The translations under genes were made by a program, and so were the position numbers. A model generated the notes under the pieces. It worked only from the letters and a program-made list of their open reading frames with translations. It searched no databases and was not told the origin of the DNA. From Heterodera schachtii (Eukaryota; Nematoda; Chromadorea; Rhabditida; Heteroderidae), in NCBI GenBank assembly GCA_023374025.1, contig SIJG01000036.1, positions 505,426 to 569,425 on the forward strand: DNA of 64,000 bases, read 5' to 3'. Each line of letters starts with the position of its first letter. Positions within the stretch are counted from its first letter, which is position 1. Shown here piece by piece: positions 29,724-38,924 of this stretch.

Positions 29724-30364
29724 TTTAATTTATTTTTAGCTAAAGGCAATAAACAAAAAATTATATTTGGAAAAGATGAATTTCCTGTTTTCTCATTGTA
29801 ATTTCGGTAATGGTTAAGATCAGAGTTTCCAAGTTCTTTTTTCAAAATAAGACAAAATGGCTCAAAAACTAGATTCGGACCAAAAATAAAATTTTTCTAA
29901 AATTAATACATAATAACGCGAAGGAAACGCAATAAAATGAAAAATCGACTTTAAACAATATTTTATTAGCGTAAAAACAAGGCCTTCAACTGAAAACTTG
30001 CAAAAATTTTTTTAAAATTTCAATGCAATTTGTTAACAGATTTTCACCAAAAAATGGACATTTTTTGAGAAAGTTGGGGCCCGACGGTGCGATAGCACTG
30101 TCGGAGAAAAAATAGAAATTTTGACCATTTTTACACGGCGAGTCAATTTTGGGCTCCAAGCGCAAAGAAGTTGGATTTTTCGTCTTAGTGGTCTGTGAGT
30201 TAGTCACCAAAAGGGGGTCTCAGGTTCGAATCTAGTGCATGTTGTAGCTGTATTTTGAGGTTTTAAGGCAAATAAATATATGTGAAATGATAACACGGTT
30301 TTCAAAGAAGCTCAGGATTTTTTTAAAAATTTTATATCTTGTAAAAACAAAGAAAAAAAACTTT
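29724..30364. other. AT-rich spacer with a degenerate tRNA-like segment
   Basis: No supported gene. At 30187-30235 a segment contains a B-box-like GGTTCGAATCT preceded by GTCTTAGTGGTCTGTGAG. This resembles a decayed tRNA or tRNA-derived SINE head, but the arms do not pair properly, so it is not called as a tRNA. Confidence 0.35.
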
Positions 30365-31420
30365 TTATCCAACTTTGTTATTCAAAATCGAATTGTTCTT
30401 CTTCGTTGCTTTCTTCATCCGTCTCCCGTCGGTCACCAATTTCTTCTTGTTGTTCTTCACGGTCCTTAAGCATGGGAATTTGATTTGGAACCCAATTTTC
30501 ACCAAACTGACCCGCTTCATTTCGTCAATTTTTCCTGTGTCGAGAAGCCAATTTGACACAAAATGATGTTCCAACAATTGTCGCATTTGTTCTTCGTCGG
30601 GCATTGTTTTACAAAGCTGTTCCAACCGCCTCCATACCGAATGCAATGCTTCATCACCTAAAAAATTGAAGGCTTAAACTTCAAAATGTTTTATGACCCT
30701 GCTCGTCCAAAAGTGCCAAAAATTGGTGTTGTCTGGCGAACGGCACAAAATGGTTCAACAGCAAATGGACCTTTGGTTTTAGGGCGAGCAAAGTGCGCAT
30801 CCGTGGCTGAGCGTTGAGAAATGAATTGATCAATCGACGTTTCCAGTTTGTCCAAATCCCGTGGCGACAGGGGCTGGTCCTTAAATTTATTTTTAATTTT
30901 CAAAAAAACCAAATAAAAGACTTGTAAAAGTTTTATCATTGCCAAGTGTCCCAGGGTTTGGCAAATGATTTGTGGCCATTCAGCGGAGTAACGCCTCTCC
31001 AATTGGTCCGCATGAATCAGAACTTTTTTGATGGAGTTCTCCGTCATTTCCTTTTTTCTGAACGCTTCCCTCCTGACCCGGATGCTTCTGAAAAATTCGT
31101 TCGCAATTTTCGCGCTTTCCGTTGACCCTTCCAGCTCTTTGATCAAAGCATTTCCAGTGCCCTGGAAGACGTGAAATGGCGCCAGAATTATCCGGTCAAA
31201 TTCGATTGATCGCAAAAGTGGCTCATCGACGATTCCCATGGTCAACGCTCGAGCAGAAACAGTTGGCTTCTCTCCATTTTCCACGAGCCGTCCAAATTGC
31301 TCAGCTTGCTTCATTGTTTCCTCCGTCGTTCTAATTTTGCATTTTCCCAAGTCCAACAATTGGTCCCGGCGACAATCGCAAACAGGAGATGGAAATGTCG
31401 TAACTGCTGGCGGAGCAGGA
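30365..31420 (-). pseudogene. C-terminal part of a transposon-associated gene cut by the MULE
   Basis: Reading away from the left end of the Mutator-like element, a minus-strand exon (31420 to about 30945) gives FDRIILAPFHVFQGTGNALI. A second (about 30885-30700) gives KPKVHLLLNHFVPF and FLALLDEQ, and a third (about 30661-30365) gives GDEALHSVWRRLEQL and a basic tail. The KxHLLxxHxxPF..LDEQGxEALH arrangement recurs in multicopy nematode transposon-associated proteins of unknown biochemical role; that is from memory of the family type, not a search. The upstream frame runs into the element's inverted repeat with no own ATG, so this part cannot be expressed normally. Its N-terminal half lies beyond the element at 34585-34975. 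Confidence 0.55.
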
Positions 31421-31545
31421 CAAAACGTCGTCGCCGAAACGTCGTCGCCGAAAAGTCGTCGAGACAAAACGTCGTCGGGACAAAAAGCGTCGAAAAATTT
31501 CGAAAAAAAAATTCCTTAAATTTAAAAAAAACCATTTTTCGCTTC
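31421..31545 (+). repeat. Left inverted terminal repeat of the MULE
   Basis: The outer half is built of tandem CGTCGTCG units joined by CCGAAA, AGACAAAA or GGACAAAA. The inner half is GACAAAAAGCGTCGAAAAAT then an A/T-rich stretch ending CATTTTTCGCTTC. It matches the reverse complement of 34393-34580 apart from fewer repeat units (about 125 versus 188 bp). Confidence 0.85.
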
Positions 31546-31600
31546 TTTTGAATCAATTAATGCTAAAGTTAGGCTAACAATTTTATGGTATACGAGACAT

Positions 31601-32134
31601 TTAACGAGACAACATAATTAATTCATCCCGCAATAGCATCAACAATATTCCCATTCTATTTTTTCCACTCCATTCTTTTCTCAACAGAAGCGGGTCGTCC
31701 ATTGTGATTCCAGATCCCCAAAACATATCGTGCGGGGAACTTTCAACCAAAGTTTTTGCACCAGTTTTTATGATCATTTGCTTGAGCATCCCGTTTTGTT
31801 CGAATTTTTTTCTGAGGCTTCGCATCATTATATTCTCACAGACACCGCGCCAAATAGCAATATTGAAACAACGAATACGTTTGTTGTTTCCAAACTTTTT
31901 GATTTCAACAGTGTTATTTGTCGCCATAATTGAGTTCGCAGCACCAGAATCACGAAAAAACAGCGCTTTTTGATGTTGATAGAATTGTTCGGTTGACGAA
32001 TAATTGACCCCATCCATTTCAAAGGAAGCTTGGTAAAAATTTGAGAAAGCATAAGATGAACCCCAAAAACAGAGCAGTTCATTGCCGACGGCTTTAGGAA
32101 AAGGCGGAGTTGAAGATGACTGCCAGCGTTTCAT
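31601..32134 (-). CDS. NADAR-domain protein (ADP-ribose/riboflavin-intermediate N-glycosidase family)
   Basis: One exon of 177 codons with an ATG at 32134. Residues about 20-165 show the NADAR/YbiA blocks in order: CFWGSSYAFSNFYQASFEMD, the conserved acidic position in STEQFYQHQKA, IKKFGNNKRIRCFNIAIW, MMRSLRKKFEQN, and the terminal signature LVESSPHDMFWGSG. Members cleave N-glycosidic bonds: bacterial YbiA acts on early riboflavin intermediates, and other NADAR enzymes remove ADP-ribose from guanine in DNA. All blocks are intact, unlike the neighbouring transposase. It is transcribed away from the transposase inside the same inverted repeats, so it appears to be cargo of the element. It overlaps the upstream minus-strand frame by ATGA. 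Substrate is unknown. Confidence 0.85.
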   Translation of the reverse strand: MKRWQSSSTPPFPKAVGNELLCFWGSSYAFSNFYQASFEMDGVNYSSTEQFYQHQKALFFRDSGAANSIMATNNTVEIKKFGNNKRIRCFNIAIWRGVCENIMMRSLRKKFEQNGMLKQMIIKTGAKTLVESSPHDMFWGSGITMDDPLLLRKEWSGKNRMGILLMLLRDELIMLSR

Positions 32135-32424
32135 GGTAACGGGTGATCAAAAGTCCATTTCAGAAACAAAAAAACCGAATTACAAAGGGGAGGGGGTCGA
32201 ACAAAACACCTCGATTTTCCACCGAAAAAATGAGACCGAATTCTCTTGGTACTGAAGCCGTGAGAAAACCGTGCTACAATACGATCATCAGAAAGCCGTT
32301 CAAAGTCTGCCAAATCAGAAGATTTTACACCAAATGAAGACAATTTTTCAAGCAAAATAGGGCGCAAATGTCCATCCAAAAGGTTCTTGAAAGCCTGAGA
32401 AGTAACGAGCAGCGAGTCACCCAT
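32131..32424 (-). CDS. Small frame upstream of NADAR (possible N-terminal part)
   Basis: 97 codons from an ATG at 32424. The product starts MGDSLLVTSQAFKNLLDGHL and includes LEKLSSFGVKSSDLADFERL, a helical charged segment, before a low-quality C-terminus. Its stop codon overlaps the NADAR ATG as ATGA. No domain recognised. The first 60 residues look protein-like while the last 30 do not, which suggests a donor near 32200-32230 and splicing into the NADAR exon; I could not fix a phase-correct pair. It may therefore be the N-terminal part of the NADAR protein, or a separate product. Confidence 0.45.
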   Translation of the reverse strand: MGDSLLVTSQAFKNLLDGHLRPILLEKLSSFGVKSSDLADFERLSDDRIVARFSHGFSTKRIRSHFFGGKSRCFVRPPPLCNSVFLFLKWTFDHPLP

Positions 32425-32659
32425 GTCTACAAAACAAGGAGGAAGACGAAAAAGTGGAAATAAAAAATTTGTAAAATCCTATCCAAAACATAGCAAAGAC
32501 ATCGAAAAAAGCAAATGACGAAACACAAGAAATCTCACACTTTATATAGCATTTTCCATCAAAGTTACACTTATAGTTTTTTACTCCTAACCAACCTCTA
32601 TATAAAGCCTTAAAATATCGCAAATCTTCACCTTCAGAATCCAAATTTTTTTTTTTGTA
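32425..32659. promoter_or_regulatory. Divergent promoter region of NADAR cargo and MULE transposase
   Basis: 235 bp between two opposite ATGs. The sequence is AT-rich with TATATAAAG-like stretches (CTTTATATAG about 32540, TATATAAAGCC about 32600) that could serve as TATA elements in either direction, and a T-run just before the transposase ATG. Shared control of both genes is an inference from position. Confidence 0.4.
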
Positions 32660-34095
32660 ATGGCAGCACAACAGTCCCAATTACGCCGTATTATTTCCAA
32701 TAAAGGAAAACAGCAAATTTACGAAAATGGCTTTCTTTATCTTTTTGAGGCCAAAAGCAAATCCGATCGCAATCTCTCTTTTTGGGCATGTACTAAACGC
32801 TATGATACTTGTCCAGCACGAATTCACATACGGGGAGAACAAATCGTTAAAAGATACCATGAACACAACCACGAACCTGATCCAGCATCAGCAGAAGTCA
32901 AAGATTTAAATAATTCCATCAAAAAACGGGCTAGGGATACAGTTGAACTTCCTGGTCAAATTCGTGACCGGGTTTTACAGGGGGCTAGCCAAGCCATTTT
33001 AGGTCAAATGCCCACAAAAAATTCAACACGAAAAATGGTTGAACGAGCACGGAACTTAGAAAAACAGGTACCACCAGATCCCGAAACCATTCAGGCGTTG
33101 GAATTTCGGGAGGAAGAACAAACATACGAGGGAGAAAACTTTCTTTTAATTGATACAGGGCATGAAGATCCATCTCGAGTGGTTGTGTTCGGGAAAGAAT
33201 CTGTCTTAGAATGGGCCCACCTTGTGAAAAGTCTTTACGTTGATGGGACTTTCAAAATTTGTCCTCGTCCTTTTCACAATGGTCAAGTTTTTATGATTTT
33301 AGGCAAAAGAAATAGGCATGTTTTTCCAATGTTTTACTGTCTTCTTCCTAGCAAACAAAGGGCTATCTATGACAAACTTTTCACTGAAATAAAAAATTTC
33401 TGTCCAAATTTAAATCCGGATTCTGTTGCCCATGATTTCGAAATCGGTCTTTTCCATTCCATCCAAGAAAATTGGCCAAATTCTCAGTTGCATGGGTGTT
33501 TTTTTCATCTCAATCATTCCATGAAAAAAAAGTAGCGGAACACAATCTTTTGACACGTTATAAAAACGACCCTCAAATCAAATTAAGTTGCAAAATGATC
33601 GTTGCTTTGGCTTTTGTGCAGTTAGAAAATCTTGAAAATGCTTTTGGGGATTTAAGGGACTTTTTTGACAATGAATTTCCTGGTCTGAACCCTCTCTTGG
33701 ATTGGTTTGAAATAAATTATATGTGACCTTTAAACCGCAATGGAACTCGACGTAGGCCGCTTTTTCCACGCGAAATGTGGCATTTATTTGAGAGGGTTAT
33801 GAATAATGAGGACCGGACAAATAATTTTAGTGAGGCGGGGCACAAAAGGATTCACAAACAATTGTCTATGGACCATCCTTCAATCTGGAAATTTGTTGAC
33901 GGGATTAAGACCATCCAAAAGGGGAAAGACGCTGATTACGAAGCAATGATTAGGGGGGATAATGCACCGACCAAACGTAAAAAGTACCGACAAATAGATG
34001 AGCGAATTTTGGAGATTGTTCAAGGGGGGAATGAGCAACGTACAAACATTGAATATTTGCGTGAGTTGGCACACAATTTTAATATGGATCAATAA
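32660..34095 (+). pseudogene. FLYWCH + MULE-domain transposase, broken
   Basis: The ATG at 32660 opens a FLYWCH zinc finger (NGFLYLFEAKSKSDRNL, FWACTKRYDTCPARI, then HEHNHEPD), residues about 15-75. The MULE catalytic domain follows: SLYVDGTFKICPRPF with the first Asp (about 33235), VAHDFEIGLFHSI with the second acidic residue (about 33430), HGCFFHLNHS (about 33495) and the late block EDRTNNFSEAGHKRIH (about 33810). Two lesions stop a full protein. An A-run at 33523-33534 puts the frame out by one base (stop at 33533-33535), and a TGA lies at 33724-33726. All catalytic blocks are still recognisable, so inactivation is recent. The enzyme would cut and move the flanking element by recognising its inverted ends. 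Confidence 0.85.
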
Positions 34096-34392
34096 TTGCT
34101 GTTTTCCTTTTAAGCCACTGGGAGCACCTCTTCGGAGGTTTATTGTGCCCTTTGGTTTGGTTCTTTTTATTTAAATTTTCTTTACTTCAGTGCTGCGATT
34201 ACACCATTCGTTTTTTTTCTTTCGGATCAAAAATTATTTTTATTTCGGTAATTTCGCTTTTTATTTTTCAAAAAAAAAAAGGCGCACTAAGGTACCATTA
34301 CCAATCGCAGGCCTCCTCGTGGCCGTGTGCCGGAAACTCATTAACCGTTTTATGTTGGTTAAAGAAGCCAATCCTACCCTTAAAAAGGATAG

Positions 34393-34580
34393 GAAGCGAA
34401 AAATGTTTTTTTTTTAATTTAAGGAATTTTTTTTTTCGAAAATTTTCGACGCTTTTTGTCCCGACGACGTTTTGTCTCGACGACGTTTTGTCTCGACGAC
34501 GTTTTGTCCCGACGACGTTTCGGCTGACGACGTTTTGGCTGACGACGTTTCGGCGACGACGGTTCGGCGACGACGTTTTG
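34393..34580 (-). repeat. Right inverted terminal repeat of the MULE
   Basis: Reverse complement of 31421-31545, with extra CGACGACG-containing units and two GCTGACGACG variants in the outer part. The inner border GAAGCGAAAAATG is identical to the left copy. The difference in unit number points to slippage after insertion or gene conversion between copies. Confidence 0.85.
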
Positions 34581-35014
34581 GGGTGCACCGAACTGCTGAG
34601 CCACAGTGTCCAATAATTGCCCACAAGAAGCTCAGATCACCGCCAAAAAACCTGAAAATTTGAGTTTTTATTTCATAAAAATTTATTATTTACAATTTGA
34701 TTTTTTTGCCCGCAATTTGATTTAATTGGTCGATCTGTTGCCAAATGTTACCGCAGAATTTGCTCAAATTTTCTCTTTTGTCATTTGCTGGAAATGCTGC
34801 CACGATGAAATTGTTGGCCGGAGAATTGGGATGTGAAGCATGGGCCAAGGAAATCGTTATTTTTGTGAACCCTTGACCATTGTCGCCGCTTAATTTTAAA
34901 ATCAGTTCGTCTGGTCTGAAGTTGATCAGATTGTCCTTGGCCGCGGACAATCTGAATTCCAGTGCTCAGCGATTTTCTTGGCCAGATTTCGCCGCGAGGT
35001 CTGCTCCAATATAG
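34581..35014 (-). pseudogene. N-terminal part of the transposon-associated gene cut by the MULE
   Basis: The minus-strand exon (about 34968-34693) gives NLINFRPDELILKLSGDNGQ, then SLAHASHPNSPANNF and GNIWQQIDQLNQI. A GTAAAT donor and TTTTCAG acceptor (about 34693-34650) join it in frame to FFGGDLSFLWAIIGHCGSAV. That reading then runs into the right inverted repeat of the MULE. The upstream side loses its frame near 34976 and is cut by 141-bp satellite DNA at 35015. It is therefore a remnant bounded by satellite on one side and an insertion on the other. Its C-terminal half is at 30365-31420. Confidence 0.55.
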
Positions 35015-35505
35015 TTTCATATTCCCTTTGTAGTATAAAAATTCGCAGAGGCATTTTTTGAGACCCGTAGAAAATCGAGTGAACTTATTTAGAGCATAAA
35101 TTTAAATTGACTCAGCTGATTAGCAATTTCTATGCATATATGTGGCCTGAAACTGTTTCATATTCCCTTTGTAGTATAAAAATTCGCAGAGGCATTTTTG
35201 AGACCCGTAGAAAACCGAGTGAGCTTATTTAGAGCATAAATTTAAATTGACTCAGCTGATTAGCAATTTCTGTGCATATATGTGGCCTGAAACTGTTTCA
35301 TATTCCCTTTGTAGTATAAAAATTCGCAGAAAAGAGATAGGCATTTTTTGAGACCCGTAGAAAACCGAGTGAGTTATTTAAAGCATAAATTTAAATTGAC
35401 TCAGCTGATTAGCAATTTCTATGCATATATGTGGCCTGAAACTGTTTCATATTCCCTTTGTAGTATAAAAATTCGCAGAGGCATTTTTTGAGACCCGTAG
35501 AAAAT
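35015..35505 (+). repeat. 141-bp satellite, about 3.5 copies (outlying block)
   Basis: Same unit and orientation as the large array at 47746. It starts within the unit at TTTCATATTCCC and ends at GACCCGTAGAAAATC. One copy has the 9-bp AAAAGAGAT insertion seen at the edges of the main array. After 35505 the sequence changes abruptly to unrelated G-rich DNA. Confidence 0.95.
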
Positions 35506-35539
35506 CACTACAATAGGCACCTATCTTTTTTTTTTCTGG

Positions 35540-36240
35540 TAGCCTACAGTACCCTTTTGGGGGGCGTGCGCCGGGGGGGGGGCGGTCGTCGTCGTCGCGG
35601 GAAGGGGGGACGCGGGCGGCGGCGCTCGTCGTCGTCGTCGTCGTGGGGGCGTCGCGTCATGGGCGTGAACGTATGCGCGGGTCTGAGGCGTACACATTGG
35701 GTACGCGCAGGTCTGAGGCGTACACATTAAGCCTTTTGGGGGGGGGGGGCGTGCGCCGGGGGGGGGGGGGAGGGGGACGCGGGCGACGGCGGTCGTCCGT
35801 CGTCGTCGGTGGGGGCGTACGCTTGGGGGTGAGCGTTCGCGCCGAGGCGTACCTTGAGCCTTTTGGGGGGCGTGCGCCGGGGGGGGGGCGGCGGCGACGG
35901 TTGGCGGTGGGGGCGTACACCCTGTCGAAGCGCTGGTGACGCGACGTACGCTTGGGCGTAGCGTACGCGTCCGGGGCGTACGCAACGGGGATGCGTGCGC
36001 CTCAGTGGGGAGGGGGAGCGGGCGGTCGTGTATTCTGGTACCATACAGTACCTCGGGGGACGCGGGTGCAGGGGGGGGGAATGCGCGGGCGGTTGTCGAT
36101 TGGGGGGGGGGGCTTGATTGGCGGTTTTCGACCGCGGGCGTGCGGTCGGTTTGACCAACGGAGGCGTGCGCCCGTGTGGGGGGGAGGAGAAACGAAAGTT
36201 CGTCGGTTGGGGGGGGGGAGTGTGTGTGTATACACAATCG
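35540..36240. repeat. G-rich degenerate repeats
   Basis: Extremely GC-rich and strand-asymmetric. Units such as CTTTTGGGGGGCGTGCGCCG recur at about 35555, 35730 and 35860 with G-runs of 8-13 bases. TGGTAGCCTACAGTACC (about 35535) and TGGTACCATACAGTACC (about 36036) mark related sub-blocks. Open frames are only Arg/Gly or Pro/Arg repeats. Likely structure-prone repeat DNA rather than genes. Confidence 0.75.
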
Positions 36241-36414
36241 CTGAAATGAGCTCCTGTACCAAAAAAAAGTTTTGCATGTGCGGCGAAGTGTTTTTTGTAA
36301 GATAGTTAAAGACCAAAGGGTTCGAGTCCGTTGTTCAAATTTGAATAAATTTTTTATTTTTTGTCCCAAATAAAAATGACGGTTTTTGAAAATTAATAAA
36401 AATATTAAATAATA

Positions 36415-36560
36415 CGCCTGTCGCCAATTTTTTCATTGGCGACGAGAAGGCGGGTCAATTCCCGCCTACTGCATAAAAAAGGACTGGGACCGATCGAAGC
36501 AAAAAGAATGAGGGACGTACTCGGAGAAGATCGGGGCAAATCCCGATTCATCAATTCACC
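36415..36560. other. Cluster of short perfect hairpins; possible structured RNA
   Basis: Within 150 bp there are GTCGCCAAT..ATTGGCGAC (36420-36443), GGCGGG..CCCGCC (about 36451-36467) and ATCGGGG..CCCGAT (about 36528-36545). The last two both loop over TCAATT/CAAAT. Not a tRNA, and I recognise no known RNA family. Confidence 0.3.
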
Positions 36561-36844
36561 AAAAATTGATCAGTCTTAATTTTTGCCTCTTTTTCATCCA
36601 TTTATCATTTGCTTTCTCCATTTCGTACCATTCACATTTTGCCCGTCCTTTGTCCCATTTTTTGCCCCATCGCATCCCTTCACAATTCAAATTCCTTTCT
36701 CATCGGCTCGCCATTGCTTCATCAATTTGTAAGTTTCCACAATTCATTTGTAACATTTTCTGCTCACCGGTTCAATTTAATTTTGTTTTTCTCCTTTAAA
36801 ACTTTCAACTATTTAACAAAAAATTTTCAGGCCAATTGCTGTTG

Positions 36845-38774
36845 ATGGAAGTGCCAAAAGGAGGAAACAAAGCTCCTCGACGTGCCAACCCCGATTCGGC
36901 CCAATCAATTGACGGCAACATTGGGAACAAGCGCCGACGAACGGTTTGCCCAAGACTTTTCGGGTGGCGGTTAGAGACATGCCGCCAAATGCCTAAGGCA
37001 TTTGGGGCTTCCAATACAATTTAAAATTATTTGGCAGCTTTACTGTGCCCCAATTTTTCTAGGAAGATCCAAATTGGCATTCTTGGTATTATTTGGGAGC
37101 ACCAACTGATTTTACAAACAATTTTGGTCATAATTTTTTAATCACCATGAAATTTTTGAAATTTTTCTGGCTAATAGAGGAGGAGGAATAAGAAAATGTT
37201 TAATTTGGACACTTTTTAGAAAAATTACAATACCTTAAATCTGTCAAATTTTTGACACTCTTCTTACTGAAATGTCCATTTTAATTTTTCCATTTTTAGC
37301 GCAACGAGGGCAATCAGCAACAGAACCCGCAACAGACCGAGTTCCCACCAGTCGTTTTGGCCGCACATCACTCGCAACCACAACATCAATTACTGAATGT
37401 GAGTTTTTCATGGTTGCATATTTCAACCGATTTTGTTAAGCGTAAAAATATGGAAAATTTTAAAAGTTTTTCTCCCTTTTTAGCAGGGACATTCGACAGG
37501 CGCCTTTCCATTTGTTGACCCGCAGCAACAGCAACAATTGACGCCGCAGCCATTGGGCACGCCGGCCCGGGTTTCAGTGACGGTGAGGGTTTTTTAGGGA
37601 ATCCCCCCCCCCTTTTTTCACGTTTCGACCCCTTCTCCTTTTAAGTATACGAAGCCGTTTCCAATGCTGGAGCAACAACAGCCGCAGCGCACCCAAAATT
37701 TGCAACAAGGCGATGAAGCGGCGATCATGGAACGCGTCCGTCAGCGACAGCTTGCAGAACTCGCTGCAATGGAATCAGCTCGACCCATCCCGGACGATCT
37801 GCAGTACTGTGCCCCGTACAATGCCTATGGGCTGACCAGCATCGGGTGGCTTTTGATGGGATGGCGAGAACAGATGGTCATAAGGTCAGAAAAAGGGGCA
37901 TTTACCGGGGAACGGAAATTGAGACAGATTGGACACCCGAAAATTATGTCCAATTTAGGCTGTCCAGTTTTTAGTGCCCAATTTTCGGTGTCAATTTTCG
38001 GGTGTCCAATTAACCGGGAGTCCCCCCCCCCCGCTCCCAAAGCGGTTGCCAGATTATATTTCGCTCTCTCTTCCAGCAGTCTGATCGGCGTGGTCATCCA
38101 AAGCGGCCCCATGGGGGGCGACAAGGCCAAATTCAAGGGCCGAAAGCTGATTCTACAATTTGACAAGGATGCATCTCAGCTTCTCACCGTCAAGGAATGG
38201 GAGAGGGACGACGGCCGGCCCAGCGAGTTGGCCCGAGCGCAAGCCAGAGACCGAGTGCATTTGCAGCGATTGAACGTCGTCCAGCAGAAGGGTGCCATTG
38301 CAACAACAAACGAAAACACTTTCATCTTCACTCTCACCTTCGGCCAGTTTTCAACCATGACCATCATTTCGCATGCGGGGAACGGTATGGTGGGGGAGGG
38401 GGCGGAAGTGGTAGTGCCTTTGACTACTAAAGTTTCCCGATCCCCCCAATTTAGAGTGGGCCGCAAACGCAACCGTACCGCACAACTTTTTTGGCGTTGT
38501 TAGCAATCGCGCCGGTAAGAGCTCAATGAATTTTTTTTGCACTACAATTTCCCTCACCCCAAAAACAGATGGAACCGGGAGTGCCAATGTCCAACAGCAA
38601 CAATCACAACAGCATCAACAGGGAACATCGGCGGCGCTGCATGCGCGAGTGGGCCTAAATGAAGAAGAAGAAGAAGATGATGAAGACCTTTTGCTGTGCA
38701 TTGAAAATGGCCAGGAATTGTCCGGCGGTGATCGGCACCAGCCACACCAGCGCACCTCGACCCCGGTGAGCTGA
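36845..38774 (+). CDS. Glutamine-rich protein with an unrecognised conserved-looking domain
   Basis: Exons with good borders run from an ATG at 36845 (MEVPKGGNKAPRRANP, basic run NKRRR). Then come about 37300-37398 (RNEGNQQQNPQQTEF), about 37483-37583 (VDPQQQQQLTPQPLG), about 37647-37885 (MERVRQRQLAELAAME and YNAYGLTSIGWLLMGW), about 38076-38385 (LIGVVIQSGPMGG, FKGRKLILQFDKDASQLL, LTFGQFSTMTI), and a terminal Q-rich/acidic exon to 38774 (GLNEEEEEDDEDLLL). Composition (poly-Q, basic patch, acidic end) suits a nuclear regulator, but the globular part is not recognised. It lies inside the 12-kb segment between satellite blocks, has host-like GC content and introns, and is not obviously part of the GC-rich element downstream. 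The first exon is uncertain. Confidence 0.5.
37926..38014. repeat. Short inverted repeat in an intron of the Q-rich gene
   Basis: ATTGGACACCCGAAAATT (about 37927) pairs with AATTTTCGGGTGTCCAATT (about 37995). Related GTCCA and GTGCCCAATTTTCGG words lie between them. It resembles a tiny MITE. No coding role. Confidence 0.55.
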
Positions 38775-38924
38775 GCTGCCCGGGGGCGAGCAACCGATGT
38801 TGTTGTTGATTTGGAATGTTTTAATGAAATAATAAATAATTGTATGTATTTGTGTGTGTATGTGTGTCGGTGATCAATTAATAGTTTTGTGCTAGGGCAG
38901 CTCCAGAGTGATCAGTGAGTGGCT

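Larger units (their letters stand above)
31421..34580. mobile_element. Mutator-like element (MULE) with NADAR cargo
   Basis: Ends are long inverted repeats (31421-31545 and 34393-34580). Both start at an AAAACGTCGTCG repeat and end inward at the same CATTTTTCGCTTC border. Between them lie a plus-strand FLYWCH/MULE transposase gene and minus-strand NADAR and accessory frames. Total length is 3160 bp. No clean 8-11 bp target duplication is visible (GGAGCAGGA left, GGGTGCACC right). The transposase is broken, so the copy is not autonomous now. It sits inside another transposon-associated gene. Confidence 0.8.

Noticed and set aside
30187..30235. tRNA-like segment with GGTTCGAATCT
   Set aside because: T- and D-arms do not pair and no acceptor stem is found; at most a decayed SINE head.
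30691..31467. Single 258-codon frame as one exon
   Set aside because: It reads through an intron at about 30885-30945 and into the MULE inverted repeat; the real C-terminal exons use another frame (HFVPF..LDEQ).
31421..34580. Clear 9-bp target duplication for the MULE
   Set aside because: Flanks GGAGCAGGA and GGGTGCACC match poorly; duplication not claimed.
36310..36340. Second B-box-like GGGTTCGAGTCCG
   Set aside because: No cloverleaf can be drawn; similarity to the 30.2-kb segment is too short to call a SINE family.
35521..36369. 282-codon Pro/Arg-rich minus-strand frame
   Set aside because: Product of G-tract repeats; composition is forced by the DNA repeat.
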